Assembly (NCBI RefSeq): GCF_017355875.1 | Contig: NZ_JAFEWC010000003.1 | Location: forward strand, 191,001 to 255,000 | Source of the DNA: Aridibaculum aurantiacum | Lineage (GTDB): Bacteria > Bacteroidota > Bacteroidia > Chitinophagales > Chitinophagaceae | Reading direction: 5' to 3' | DNA: 64,000 nucleotides | Shown: piece after piece, positions 35,332 to 44,232 of the stretch | Position numbering within the stretch: the first letter of the stretch is position 1 | Layout: each line of letters starts with the position of its first letter | Made by a program: the position numbers and the translations under genes | The notes under the pieces: generated by a model | Databases searched by the model: none | What the model saw: the letters and a program-made list of their open reading frames with translations, nothing else | Told to the model about the DNA's origin: nothing

Positions 35332-37641
35332 ATGAATAACAGGAGAAGCATACTGCTGGCTATATCAACTGCAATATTTTTTATAACACCAAGTAGTAAG
35401 ACAATGGCTCAGCTAAATTCCGCTACAGAAGCTAAGATTACCAACCTGCTAAAACAGATGAGCCTGGAAGAAAAGGTGGGCCAGATGGCGCAGGTGGCTA
35501 TTGACCAGATCGGCAATGTAAATTATGCAACCAAGACTTTTACGCTGGATGAGAATAAGCTGCGTGATGTAGTGGTGAAGTACAAAGTAGGTTCTATATT
35601 GAATACGCCTCCGAGCATCTTATTATCTGCACAGGAGTGGAATAAAGTAGTTAGTGACATTCATAATGCTGCGCAGCAAAACAAGCTGAAGATCCCTGTT
35701 ATCTATGGCCTTGACCAAATACATGGCGCCAGCTATGTAAAAGGCTTTACATCCTTCCCGCAGGAGATAGGACAGGCTGCAACATGGAACAGGCAGCTGG
35801 TCCACCAGGGTGCTGTGGTGACAGCTTATGAAAGCCGCGCTGCCGGTGTGCCGTGGACATTCTCTCCTGTACTTGACCTTGGCACCAATCCAATGTGGCC
35901 ACGCATATGGGAAACATTTGGTGAGGACCCATACCTAATTAGTGAGTTGGGTGCAGCTTATGTACGTGGTGCACAAGATCCGATTGGTAGTAAAGAAAAA
36001 CTATCTGTAAGCCTGAAACATTACCTGGCTTATTCTGATCCTAAATATGGTAAAGACAGGACCAATGCATGGATACCTGAGCATTACCTGCGTGAGTATC
36101 ACCTGCCACCATTTGCTGCTGCTGTAAAAGCAGGTGCACGTAATGTAATGGTTAATTCTGCCCTTATCAATGGCATTCCAACACACATGAATAAGTACCT
36201 GCTTACCGATGTGCTGAAGAATGAACTTGGCTTTACAGGCTTCATCGTTACCGATTGGCAGGACGTAGAGAACATAGCCAAGCGTGACCGTATTGCAAAA
36301 GACAATAAGGAAGCGTTGATGCTTTGTATCAATGCCGGGATAGACATGAGCATGATACCATACAACTACAAAGAATTTTGTGATGACCTGGTTGCATTGG
36401 TTAAAGAAGGGAAAGTAACACAGGCACGTATTGACGATGCGGTGCGCAGGGTATTGCGTGTGAAGTATGAGTTGGATCTTTTCAATACTCCTGTAACAAC
36501 TGCAGGTAACTATTCAAAATTTGGAAGTGCTGATTTTGCAAGAAGTGCATACAATACAGCTGCAGAATCTATCACGCTGCTGAAGAATGAGAACAATGCT
36601 TTACCACTGGCTACTTCAACTAAGATATTGGTAACAGGTCCGAATGCTAATTCAATGCGCGTGCTGAATGGTGGCTGGAGCTATACATGGCAAGGCGAAA
36701 GAACAGATGAATTCACCAAAGAACACAACACCATTTTGGAAGCTGTTCAAAAGAAGTTTGGCAATGGAAATGTAACTTTTGCTGAAGGTGTTGCTTACAA
36801 AATGCAAGGCAAATATTGGGAAGACAGTGTAGTGAATATAGACGCCGCAGTAGCTGCTGCACGCAATGCTGATGTTGTACTGCTATGTATTGGCGAGAAC
36901 AGTTATACAGAAACACCAGGCAACCTGAATGAACTCAATCTTTCTGATAACCAACTAGCGCTTGCAAGAGCCATGATGCAAACAGGGAAGAAAGTGGTGC
37001 TGGTATTGAGTGAAGGTCGTCCTCGTATTATAAGTCAAATAGAACCAGGCGCTGCTGCTATTGTGAACATATACTTGCCTGGCAACTATGGTGGTGATGC
37101 ATTGGCTGATGTATTATCAGGTGACGTGAACCCAAGTGGTAAACTACCAATTACCTACCCTCGTTATGCAAATTCTCTGACGCCATACATTCACAAGCAT
37201 TCTGACCAGATAGCCAACCCGCAAGGCGCTTATGATTATTCTGCAGACTTTAACCCGCAGTATGCCTTTGGTCATGGCTTGTCGTATACCAGCTTTACCT
37301 ATAGCAATCTTACTACTGATAAAAAAGCTTATTCACCTGCTGAAACCATCACCATTACAGCTACTGTAACCAATACAGGTAACAGGGAAGGAAAAGAGGT
37401 TGTGCAGTTGTATATATCTGATGAGATCGCTTCGCTTACACCTGATGTAAAAAGATTGAGAGGTTTTGATAAGATAAATCTAAAGGCTGGTGAGAGCAGG
37501 CAGGTGACGTTCAAAATTCCTGTGAAGGACCTTGCTTTTGTAAACACCAACAACAAGCGTGTTGTAGAGCAAGGTGATTTTAAAATACAGGTAGCAGGTT
37601 TGAATACTACTGTTATAGTGAACAAGACGCAGGTGTATTAG
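35332..37641 (+). CDS. GH3 beta-glucosidase (or beta-mannosidase/xylosidase)
   Basis: A 769-residue periplasmic GH3 enzyme. After the signal peptide (ending TMA-Q) come the TIM barrel (SLEEKVGQMAQ, then nucleophile D308 in FIVTDWQDV), the alpha/beta sandwich with IGENSYTETPGNLNEL holding the likely acid/base glutamate, and a C-terminal fibronectin III-like domain (ATVTNTGNREGKEVVQLYISD). Most enzymes with this layout are beta-glucosidases, fitting the last steps of glucomannan or xyloglucan backbone breakdown, but family members also act on beta-xylosides. It closes the mannan-processing block, 32 bases after the epimerase gene. Confidence 0.88.
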   Translation: MNNRRSILLAISTAIFFITPSSKTMAQLNSATEAKITNLLKQMSLEEKVGQMAQVAIDQIGNVNYATKTFTLDENKLRDVVVKYKVGSILNTPPSILLSAQEWNKVVSDIHNAAQQNKLKIPVIYGLDQIHGASYVKGFTSFPQEIGQAATWNRQLVHQGAVVTAYESRAAGVPWTFSPVLDLGTNPMWPRIWETFGEDPYLISELGAAYVRGAQDPIGSKEKLSVSLKHYLAYSDPKYGKDRTNAWIPEHYLREYHLPPFAAAVKAGARNVMVNSALINGIPTHMNKYLLTDVLKNELGFTGFIVTDWQDVENIAKRDRIAKDNKEALMLCINAGIDMSMIPYNYKEFCDDLVALVKEGKVTQARIDDAVRRVLRVKYELDLFNTPVTTAGNYSKFGSADFARSAYNTAAESITLLKNENNALPLATSTKILVTGPNANSMRVLNGGWSYTWQGERTDEFTKEHNTILEAVQKKFGNGNVTFAEGVAYKMQGKYWEDSVVNIDAAVAAARNADVVLLCIGENSYTETPGNLNELNLSDNQLALARAMMQTGKKVVLVLSEGRPRIISQIEPGAAAIVNIYLPGNYGGDALADVLSGDVNPSGKLPITYPRYANSLTPYIHKHSDQIANPQGAYDYSADFNPQYAFGHGLSYTSFTYSNLTTDKKAYSPAETITITATVTNTGNREGKEVVQLYISDEIASLTPDVKRLRGFDKINLKAGESRQVTFKIPVKDLAFVNTNNKRVVEQGDFKIQVAGLNTTVIVNKTQVY

Positions 37642-37699
37642 TAGTGCTAGTAGTAAGTGAAACTGTGGTTGCATAATGATTTGTGGATTAAGTGTGCGA

Positions 37700-37715
37700 C
37701 CCCGAAAAGACGGGG
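37700..37715. other. Short hairpin in the 197-bp gap after the GH3 gene
   Basis: CCCCG (37700-37704), loop AAAAGA, CGGGG (37711-37715). The gap 37642-37838 holds no gene that I can support. AAGTGTGCGAC at 37690-37700 also occurs at 31260-31270 before the transporter gene, so both gaps share an 11-base word of unknown meaning. Confidence 0.35.
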
Positions 37716-37838
37716 CAGGCAGCAAGGATGATGTCATTGCAACTAATGCTCGTGCCATGATGAAAGCCTTTATCAGCAACGGTTCCACCGCACGATGTAC
37801 TGGTGTTGCGTTTAACTGCTATCAAATAAAATTGATTG

Positions 37839-39242
37839 ATGAAGAATTTTATTCTACTGCTTAGCGTGTTTGTTTCAATGATGGCGCATGCGAATGTGCG
37901 GCTGCCCAACATCATTAGCAGCAATATGGTATTGCAGCAAAGTAGCAACGTTAGATTATGGGGGTGGGCCGAGCCTGGTGAAATGATCTACATCACCACA
38001 TCGTGGAATAATAAAACAGATTCTGTAAAAGGAGATGGACATGCGAAGTGGCAAATAAAGCTACCTACACCGAAAGCAGGTGGTCCATACACCATTACAC
38101 TAAAAGGGCAGAATACAATTGTTCTTGAGAATGTACTGGTAGGTGAAGTATGGGTTTGCTCCGGCCAATCTAACATGGAAATGAACTACTACTGGGGGCT
38201 GCCGCAGATGAAGGAAGATATTCCTGTTGCTGCTAATCCTAACCTTCGCTTCTTTCACATTGCACGTAAATCGGCTGAAGCACCACAGGAAAACTCAGAA
38301 GGTGCTTGGATGGCTAGTGATACCAACAATGTAAAATGGTTTAGCGCGGTTGCTTATTATTTCGGCAAGAAGCTATATGCTGAAATGAATGTGCCCATCG
38401 GCCTGGTACATGCCAGTTGGGGTGGGATACCTGCAGAAGCATTTACACCTGCAGAGATTGTTAACAGCAATGAAAGATTGAAATCAGCAGCTGCTAAACA
38501 AGAGCCTAAGCCATGGTGGCCGGTAACGCCCGGCCTTGCTTACAATGCAATGATTGCTCCACTTACCAACTACAACATTGCAGGAGCTATCTGGTACCAG
38601 GGCGAAAGCAACACCGGTACTGCAAGGACGTATAAAGAGCTGTTCTCAGCAATGATACAATCGTGGCGCAATAAGTGGAACAACGAGTTTCCATTTTACT
38701 ATGTACAACTGGCGCCGCACGCATATGGAAATCGTAACATAGCTGCACTGCTTCGTGAGGCGCAGCAGCAAACGCTATCAGTACCTAAAACAGGAATGGT
38801 AGTTACCACAGATCTTGCGCATGATACAGCTGATATACATCCCATCAAAAAACGTGATGTTGGTTATCGATTAGCCAACCTTGCTTTACACCTGACATAT
38901 GTAACTGATACTACTGATGCTAACAGTCCGATGTACAGCAGCATGCAAATAAATAAGAACAAAGTGACCTTGCATTTTCAGCATGCGCAGTACGGTCTGC
39001 AACAGCAAGGCAAAGTGATCACAGGTTTTTCAATAGCCGGAGCAGATAAAGTTTTCTATCCTGCAGAGGCTGCAATCAAAGGAAATACAATAGTCGTTAC
39101 GAATAAAACTGTTGCTCAGCCTGTAGCTGTTCGTTATGCTTTTAGCAATACTGCCATTGGTAATGTTTTCAATAAAATTGGTTTACCTCTTGCTCCGTTC
39201 AGAACGGATGATTGGGAGGTAGATACTTCATCAATAAAATAG
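37839..39242 (+). CDS. SASA-family acetyl esterase (sialate O-acetylesterase-like)
   Basis: A 467-residue secreted esterase of the SGNH-type SASA family. The signal peptide ends at AHA-N. The nucleophile serine lies in CSGQSNMEM (about residue 111), GAIWYQGESNTG is the second conserved block, and DLAHDTADIHP provides the Asp/His pair. An N-terminal beta domain with NMVLQQ and WGWAEPGE precedes the catalytic part, as usual. In this locus it most likely removes acetyl groups from mannan or xyloglucan, not sialate (inference from context). ATG 37839 is preferred over a TTG one codon earlier. It starts a run of tightly packed genes continuing to 54539. Confidence 0.85.
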   Translation: MKNFILLLSVFVSMMAHANVRLPNIISSNMVLQQSSNVRLWGWAEPGEMIYITTSWNNKTDSVKGDGHAKWQIKLPTPKAGGPYTITLKGQNTIVLENVLVGEVWVCSGQSNMEMNYYWGLPQMKEDIPVAANPNLRFFHIARKSAEAPQENSEGAWMASDTNNVKWFSAVAYYFGKKLYAEMNVPIGLVHASWGGIPAEAFTPAEIVNSNERLKSAAAKQEPKPWWPVTPGLAYNAMIAPLTNYNIAGAIWYQGESNTGTARTYKELFSAMIQSWRNKWNNEFPFYYVQLAPHAYGNRNIAALLREAQQQTLSVPKTGMVVTTDLAHDTADIHPIKKRDVGYRLANLALHLTYVTDTTDANSPMYSSMQINKNKVTLHFQHAQYGLQQQGKVITGFSIAGADKVFYPAEAAIKGNTIVVTNKTVAQPVAVRYAFSNTAIGNVFNKIGLPLAPFRTDDWEVDTSSIK

Positions 39243-39248
39243 AAACTT

Positions 39249-40202
39249 ATGCGCCTGGTACTTCTTGTGTGTTTGTTGCTTTCCATGGTTGTAAATGCGC
39301 AACCGGTAAAGCAGCACGGTAAACTAAAAGTGAAGGGTGTACAGTTAGTAGATGAAAAAGGCAAGCCTGTTGTACTGCGCGGGATGAGCTTTGGTTGGCA
39401 CAACTTCTGGCCACGGTTTTACAATAAGGAAGCAGTAAAATGGTTGGCGAAGGATTGGAAATGCAACGTAGTTCGTGCGGCAATGGGTATAGAACCAAAT
39501 GGTGGATACCTGAAGGACCCGGAAGGTTCTAAAGCAAAAATAGAAGCTGTTGTAGATGCGGCCATTGAAGCAGGTATCTATGTAATCATCGATTGGCACA
39601 GCCATAATATCCAAACCAAAGAGGCCAAAAAGTTTTTCATGGAGATGGCTACCAAGTATGGCAAGTATCCAAATGTTATTTACGAAATATTCAACGAGCC
39701 TGATAAGGAAACTTGGCAAGAAGTAAAAGCATATTCTGCAGAAATCATTGAAGCCATCAGTGGTATTGATGGTGATAACATCATTCTTGTTGGTAACCCG
39801 CATTGGGACCAGGACATTCATATTGTTGCCGATGATCCATTGAAGGGCTATAGCAACATCATGTACACCGTTCATTTTTATGCAGCCACCCATAAACAGG
39901 AGCTAAGGGACAGGTGCAACGATGCATTGAAAAAAGGCATTCCTATCTTCATTTCTGAGTCAGCAGGTATGGAAGCCAGTGGTGATGGTGCCCTGGATAA
40001 TGAGGAATGGATGAGATGGATAGAATGGTGCGAACAGAATAAGATCAGCTGGGTTACATGGTCAGTATCTGATAAAGATGAAACATGTTCGGTGCTTAAG
40101 AAAGGAGCAAGTGCTACAGGCGGTTGGAAAGAAAGTGACCTGAAAGAATCAGGAATAAGATCAAGAGAACTTTTACGGAAGTATAACAAGCGAATGAAAT
40201 AA
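39249..40202 (+). CDS. GH5 endo-beta-1,4-glucanase (subfamily 2-like)
   Basis: A 317-residue secreted GH5 enzyme. The signal peptide ends VNA-Q. The body resembles Bacillus-type GH5_2 cellulases: VVLRGMSFGWHNFW, AGIYVIIDWHSHN, acid/base E150 in YEIFNEPD, VHFYAATHK, and nucleophile E237 in PIFISESAG. It would cleave the glucan backbone of xyloglucan, glucomannan or amorphous cellulose. No carbohydrate-binding module is attached. It lies six bases after the esterase gene and ten before the CE2 gene. Confidence 0.88.
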   Translation: MRLVLLVCLLLSMVVNAQPVKQHGKLKVKGVQLVDEKGKPVVLRGMSFGWHNFWPRFYNKEAVKWLAKDWKCNVVRAAMGIEPNGGYLKDPEGSKAKIEAVVDAAIEAGIYVIIDWHSHNIQTKEAKKFFMEMATKYGKYPNVIYEIFNEPDKETWQEVKAYSAEIIEAISGIDGDNIILVGNPHWDQDIHIVADDPLKGYSNIMYTVHFYAATHKQELRDRCNDALKKGIPIFISESAGMEASGDGALDNEEWMRWIEWCEQNKISWVTWSVSDKDETCSVLKKGASATGGWKESDLKESGIRSRELLRKYNKRMK

Positions 40203-40212
40203 ATGAAGGGTG

Positions 40213-41319
40213 ATGATGATGTACAACTATAGAATTTTGTTACTACTGGTTGCACTTGTTTTATCAGGATGCAGTGCAATGCGTAGAGCTGGTTCTACTT
40301 CTAATGTTTTGGCTGCTTCTGCCTTACATCCTTATGGCAGAACCATCACTACTGAACAGGGTGGACTGGAGTTGATCAGTTCAGCAGCGCATGTTGGTTT
40401 TTCTTTTACGGGTAAAGAATGTATCATTCATGCTTCCATCAATAATTCTTCGGGTCATAATTATCTTCAATACGAACTGGATGGTGTTTATCAAAAACGT
40501 ATTAGAATTAATGGAAGCAATAACCAGCCTATTACCATAACGGCTAATGATGAAGGCACTCATACTGTGTGGTTGTACAAAGCAACTGAGGCGCATACTG
40601 GTCCTGTGTATATACAACAGGTTACTGCAAAGAACATAGCGCCTTTAGTGAAACCTATAGCACCAATTATTGAGTTCATTGGCAACAGCATTACATGTGG
40701 TGCTGCTGCCGACCCATCGGAAGTGCCATGCGGTGAAGGCCAATACCATGACCAGCACAATGCTTACATGGCTTATGGACCGCGTGTAGCAAGGGCTTTA
40801 GGAACCGACTATGTAGTAAGCAGTGTAAGCGGTATTGGCATTTATAGAAACTGGAACAGTAATGGGCCAAACATGCCGCAGGTGTATGAGAATGCTGACT
40901 TCCAGGTAAACAGTGATCGCAAGTGGAACTTCAATGCATATAAACCTGCTATCGTAAGTATTGCTTTAGGCACCAACGACTATAGCAATGGTGATGGAAA
41001 GAAAGCACGCCTGCCTTTTGACAGCGCAAGCTTTGTAAACAACTACATTCCATTCGTTCAACTGGTGCGGTCAAAATATCCTGCTGCTCAGATACTATTG
41101 CTCAGCAGCCCAATGGTTGGTGGTGACAGAAGAACAACATTACAAAATTGTATAGCTGCTGTAAAAGCAAGTGTGGATAAGCTTTATCCAGCTGCAAAGC
41201 CTGTTAATGTATACTTCTTCAAAGAGATGAAAGCACGAGGTTGTACCGGTCATCCAAGTGTAGAAGACCATGCAATACTTGCTGAAGAACTGCTGCCTGT
41301 TTACCGACAGCTATTGTAG
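40213..41319 (+). CDS. CE2-family acetyl esterase, lipoprotein
   Basis: A 368-residue lipoprotein (lipobox LSGC) of carbohydrate esterase family 2. An N-terminal jelly-roll (about 40-140, HVGFSFTGKECIIHASI) precedes the SGNH domain, where the nucleophile is S159 in FIGNSITCG, followed by ALGTNDYSNGDG and the histidine in HPSVEDHAIL. CE2 enzymes deacetylate O-acetylated mannan, glucomannan and xylan. Together with the SASA esterase it gives the locus two unrelated deacetylases. Several ATG codons in a row (40213, 40216, 40219) make the exact start uncertain; a GTG at 40210 is less likely. Confidence 0.85.
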   Translation: MMMYNYRILLLLVALVLSGCSAMRRAGSTSNVLAASALHPYGRTITTEQGGLELISSAAHVGFSFTGKECIIHASINNSSGHNYLQYELDGVYQKRIRINGSNNQPITITANDEGTHTVWLYKATEAHTGPVYIQQVTAKNIAPLVKPIAPIIEFIGNSITCGAAADPSEVPCGEGQYHDQHNAYMAYGPRVARALGTDYVVSSVSGIGIYRNWNSNGPNMPQVYENADFQVNSDRKWNFNAYKPAIVSIALGTNDYSNGDGKKARLPFDSASFVNNYIPFVQLVRSKYPAAQILLLSSPMVGGDRRTTLQNCIAAVKASVDKLYPAAKPVNVYFFKEMKARGCTGHPSVEDHAILAEELLPVYRQLL

Positions 41320-41334
41320 CCAAAAAAACCTAAC

Positions 41335-44211
41335 ATGATTAAGATGAACCTACGAAGCCAAAGCACGATTTTAATGTTCCTGCTGCTATTTACGAGCATA
41401 GCACATGCTACTCCTGTAGTTCCTTTTACCAAGATGGCAGATGGTATTATCATTTACCCGGCGCAACAATACCCTGGCAGTGCACATGCTGTAAGGCTGC
41501 AGGTCATCAACAACTCCATCATTCGGGTAACTGCGTCGCCTGCTAAAGAAATGCCGCAAGTGCAAAGCCTGGTGACGATCTATCCCACCACACAAACATC
41601 TGGTTTTACTATAACCAATACTGCAAACGAAGTGCGGCTTGCTACGCCTTTTATAACAGCTGTTGCTTCATTGCAAACCGGTGCTGTTGCTTTCTTTGAC
41701 AAAGCAGGCAAACAAATTATAGCGGAGCGTGCAGCTGCAAAACAACTACTTCCTGTGACCTTTGAAGGGCAGCGCTCGTACAACATCATCCAAACATTTG
41801 AGACAAAACCCGGGGACGCTATCTACGGTCTTGGCCAGCACCAGGATGATGTTTACAACTACATGGGACAGCAGGTGACCATGTTTCAAAACAATACAGA
41901 AGTGGCCATTCCATTTCTTGTTTCACCCAACAACTATGGTATCCTTTGGGATAATTATTCTATAACAAAAGCTGGAGACGTAAGGGAATATCTTCCGCTT
42001 TCTTCTTTACAACTATTTGCTAAAACTGGTGAAGAAGGTTGGCTGACTGCCTCGTATGCAAATGATAAAACAAAATCGGATGATGTAGTGCTTACCCGTG
42101 CAGAGACCACCATTGATATGGAGTTTGTAAACGATTCAAAGCTAAAGCTGCCAGCTGAATTCAAAACTGAGAATGGGTCTGTAACGTGGCAAGGAAGTAT
42201 AGCAAGCTCATTCAGCGGCAATCACAAGATGAGGTTTACCTATGGTGGTTATCTAAAGGTTTGGCTGAACAATAAGCTGGTGCTAGACAGGTGGAGAAGA
42301 GCATGGAATCCTGCGCCTGCATTGTTGGATGTGGCAATGCAAAAAGGCCAGAAGCAATCAATAAAAATCGAATGGATACCTGAAGGATCAGAATCTTATA
42401 TCTCACTTAAATGGCAGGAGCCTGTACCAACAGCAGATGCCAATACATTCAGTTTCTCTTCTGAAGCTGGTAAGCATATGGATTATTACTTCGTGTATGG
42501 TAAGAACATTGACGAAGTTATAAGCGGCTACAGAACATTAACTGGTAAAGCTCCTATAGTTCCGAAATGGGCAATGGGATTTTGGCAAAGCCGTGAACGA
42601 TACAAAACACAGGAAGAGTTGCTGAATGTTGTAGCTGAATTTCGCAAGAGAAAAATTCCACTTGATAACATTGTACTCGATTGGTTTTACTGGAAGGAAA
42701 ATGACTGGGGCAGCCAGGAGTTTGATGCCGCTCGTTTTCCTTCGCCAGATAGTATGATAAAGGTGTTGCACAACCAGTACAATACGAAGCTGATGATATC
42801 GGTATGGCCAAAATTTTATGAAGGCATACCTGCTTATAATGACTTCAATAAAAGGGGTTGGTTGTACAAGCGCAACATTGCCGACAGGCAAAAAGATTGG
42901 GTTGGCCCTGGCTATACTTCTACATTTTATGATGCTTTCAATCCTGAAGCACGTAAGGCTTTCTGGAACCTCATTCACAGCAAGATCTATACAAAGGGCA
43001 TTGATGCATGGTGGATGGATGCAAGCGAACCCGACCTGTTATCCAACGTTTCGCCACAGCGAAGGAAAGAACAGATGACACCAGTGTCTGCAGGACTGGT
43101 GGCCGAATATGTAAATGCTTATCCATTGCAAAATGCAAAAGGTATATATGAAGGCCAGCGCTCTGTTGATAACAACAAACGTGTGTTCCTGCTTACACGT
43201 TCAGGCTTTGCCGGTTCGCAACGGTATGCTGCTGCTATATGGAGTGGCGACATAGGTGCACGCTGGCATGATATGAAAGCACAGATAGCTGCCGGTGTAA
43301 ATTTTTCTATGTCTGGGCTGCCTTACTGGACCATGGACATTGGTGGCTTTGTAGTAGAGAACAGGTATGAAAGACCGACTGCAACAGATACAGAAGAGTG
43401 GCGTGAACTGAATACAAGGTGGTTCCAGTTTGGTGCGTTCACACCACTGTTCAGGGTGCATGGCCAGTATCCATTCCGCGAAGTTTTCAACATAGCACCG
43501 GAAGATCATCCTGCCTATAAAAGCATGGTGTACTACAACAGGCTCCGTTACCGTTTGCTGCCTTACATCTATTCACTGGCAGGCGCCAGCTATCATAACA
43601 ACTACACTATGATGCGCGGTTTGGTGATGGATTTTGCCGCAGATAAAAAAGTGCATTCCATAGGCGATCAGTATATGTTTGGACCATCGCTACTCATCAA
43701 TCCTGTGTATGAATACAAGGAGAGGAGGAAGCAACTATACTTGCCTGCAGGAAGCGGCTGGTACGACTTGTATTCAGGTAAATATTTTGCCGGTGGACAA
43801 TCTATAAATGTAGATGCGCCTTATGAAACCATGCCTGTGTTTGTAAAAGAAGGTTCCATTATTCCTTTCGGTCCGGAGCTGCAGTATACTTCTGAAAAAC
43901 GTGCAGATACCATCACCCTCTTTGTGTATACAGGCAGAGATGCTTCTTTTAATTTGTATGAAGATGAAGATGTGAATTACAATTATGAGAAGGGCCAGTA
44001 TAGCAATATTTCATTTACTTACAACGAAAAGACGAAGCAGCTGACCATTGGTGAAAGAAAAGGAAGTTTCAACGGCATGCTAACCAACAGGACGTTCAGG
44101 GTGATATGGGTAAATAAGAATGCAGCCAAGCCACTAGACTTTGAACAAGCTGCGGCTACTACAGTTCGATACAATGGTAGTGCTGTGAAAGTGACGCAGT
44201 CAAATAGGTAA
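41335..44211 (+). CDS. GH31 alpha-xylosidase with PA14 domain
   Basis: A 958-residue secreted GH31 enzyme. The signal peptide ends AHA-T. After the N-terminal beta domain, a PA14 domain is inserted at about residues 280-360 (FTYGGYLKVWLNNKLVLDRWRRAWNPAPA), a feature of alpha-xylosidases acting on xyloglucan oligosaccharides. The catalytic barrel has nucleophile D562 in WWMDASEPD, and further on SGDIGARW and GLPYWTMDIGGF. It would remove alpha-1,6-xylose from the non-reducing end. This gene is the clearest xyloglucan marker in the locus. It follows the CE2 gene by 15 bases. Confidence 0.9.
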   Translation: MIKMNLRSQSTILMFLLLFTSIAHATPVVPFTKMADGIIIYPAQQYPGSAHAVRLQVINNSIIRVTASPAKEMPQVQSLVTIYPTTQTSGFTITNTANEVRLATPFITAVASLQTGAVAFFDKAGKQIIAERAAAKQLLPVTFEGQRSYNIIQTFETKPGDAIYGLGQHQDDVYNYMGQQVTMFQNNTEVAIPFLVSPNNYGILWDNYSITKAGDVREYLPLSSLQLFAKTGEEGWLTASYANDKTKSDDVVLTRAETTIDMEFVNDSKLKLPAEFKTENGSVTWQGSIASSFSGNHKMRFTYGGYLKVWLNNKLVLDRWRRAWNPAPALLDVAMQKGQKQSIKIEWIPEGSESYISLKWQEPVPTADANTFSFSSEAGKHMDYYFVYGKNIDEVISGYRTLTGKAPIVPKWAMGFWQSRERYKTQEELLNVVAEFRKRKIPLDNIVLDWFYWKENDWGSQEFDAARFPSPDSMIKVLHNQYNTKLMISVWPKFYEGIPAYNDFNKRGWLYKRNIADRQKDWVGPGYTSTFYDAFNPEARKAFWNLIHSKIYTKGIDAWWMDASEPDLLSNVSPQRRKEQMTPVSAGLVAEYVNAYPLQNAKGIYEGQRSVDNNKRVFLLTRSGFAGSQRYAAAIWSGDIGARWHDMKAQIAAGVNFSMSGLPYWTMDIGGFVVENRYERPTATDTEEWRELNTRWFQFGAFTPLFRVHGQYPFREVFNIAPEDHPAYKSMVYYNRLRYRLLPYIYSLAGASYHNNYTMMRGLVMDFAADKKVHSIGDQYMFGPSLLINPVYEYKERRKQLYLPAGSGWYDLYSGKYFAGGQSINVDAPYETMPVFVKEGSIIPFGPELQYTSEKRADTITLFVYTGRDASFNLYEDEDVNYNYEKGQYSNISFTYNEKTKQLTIGERKGSFNGMLTNRTFRVIWVNKNAAKPLDFEQAAATTVRYNGSAVKVTQSNR

Positions 44212-44232
44212 AGGCGGTCTAAAATCATTAAT

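Noticed and set aside
37676-37864. Small open frame of 62 codons before the SASA esterase
   Set aside because: It overlaps the esterase start, shows no family pattern, and the region has a hairpin and atypical composition for coding sequence.
37839-39242. Sialic acid metabolism
   Set aside because: The family name suggests sialate esterase, but no sialidase or sialic acid genes are present; plant glycan deacetylation fits the context better.
39345-39893. Open frame of 182 codons on the minus strand
   Set aside because: Antisense to the GH5 endoglucanase gene with its conserved catalytic motifs.
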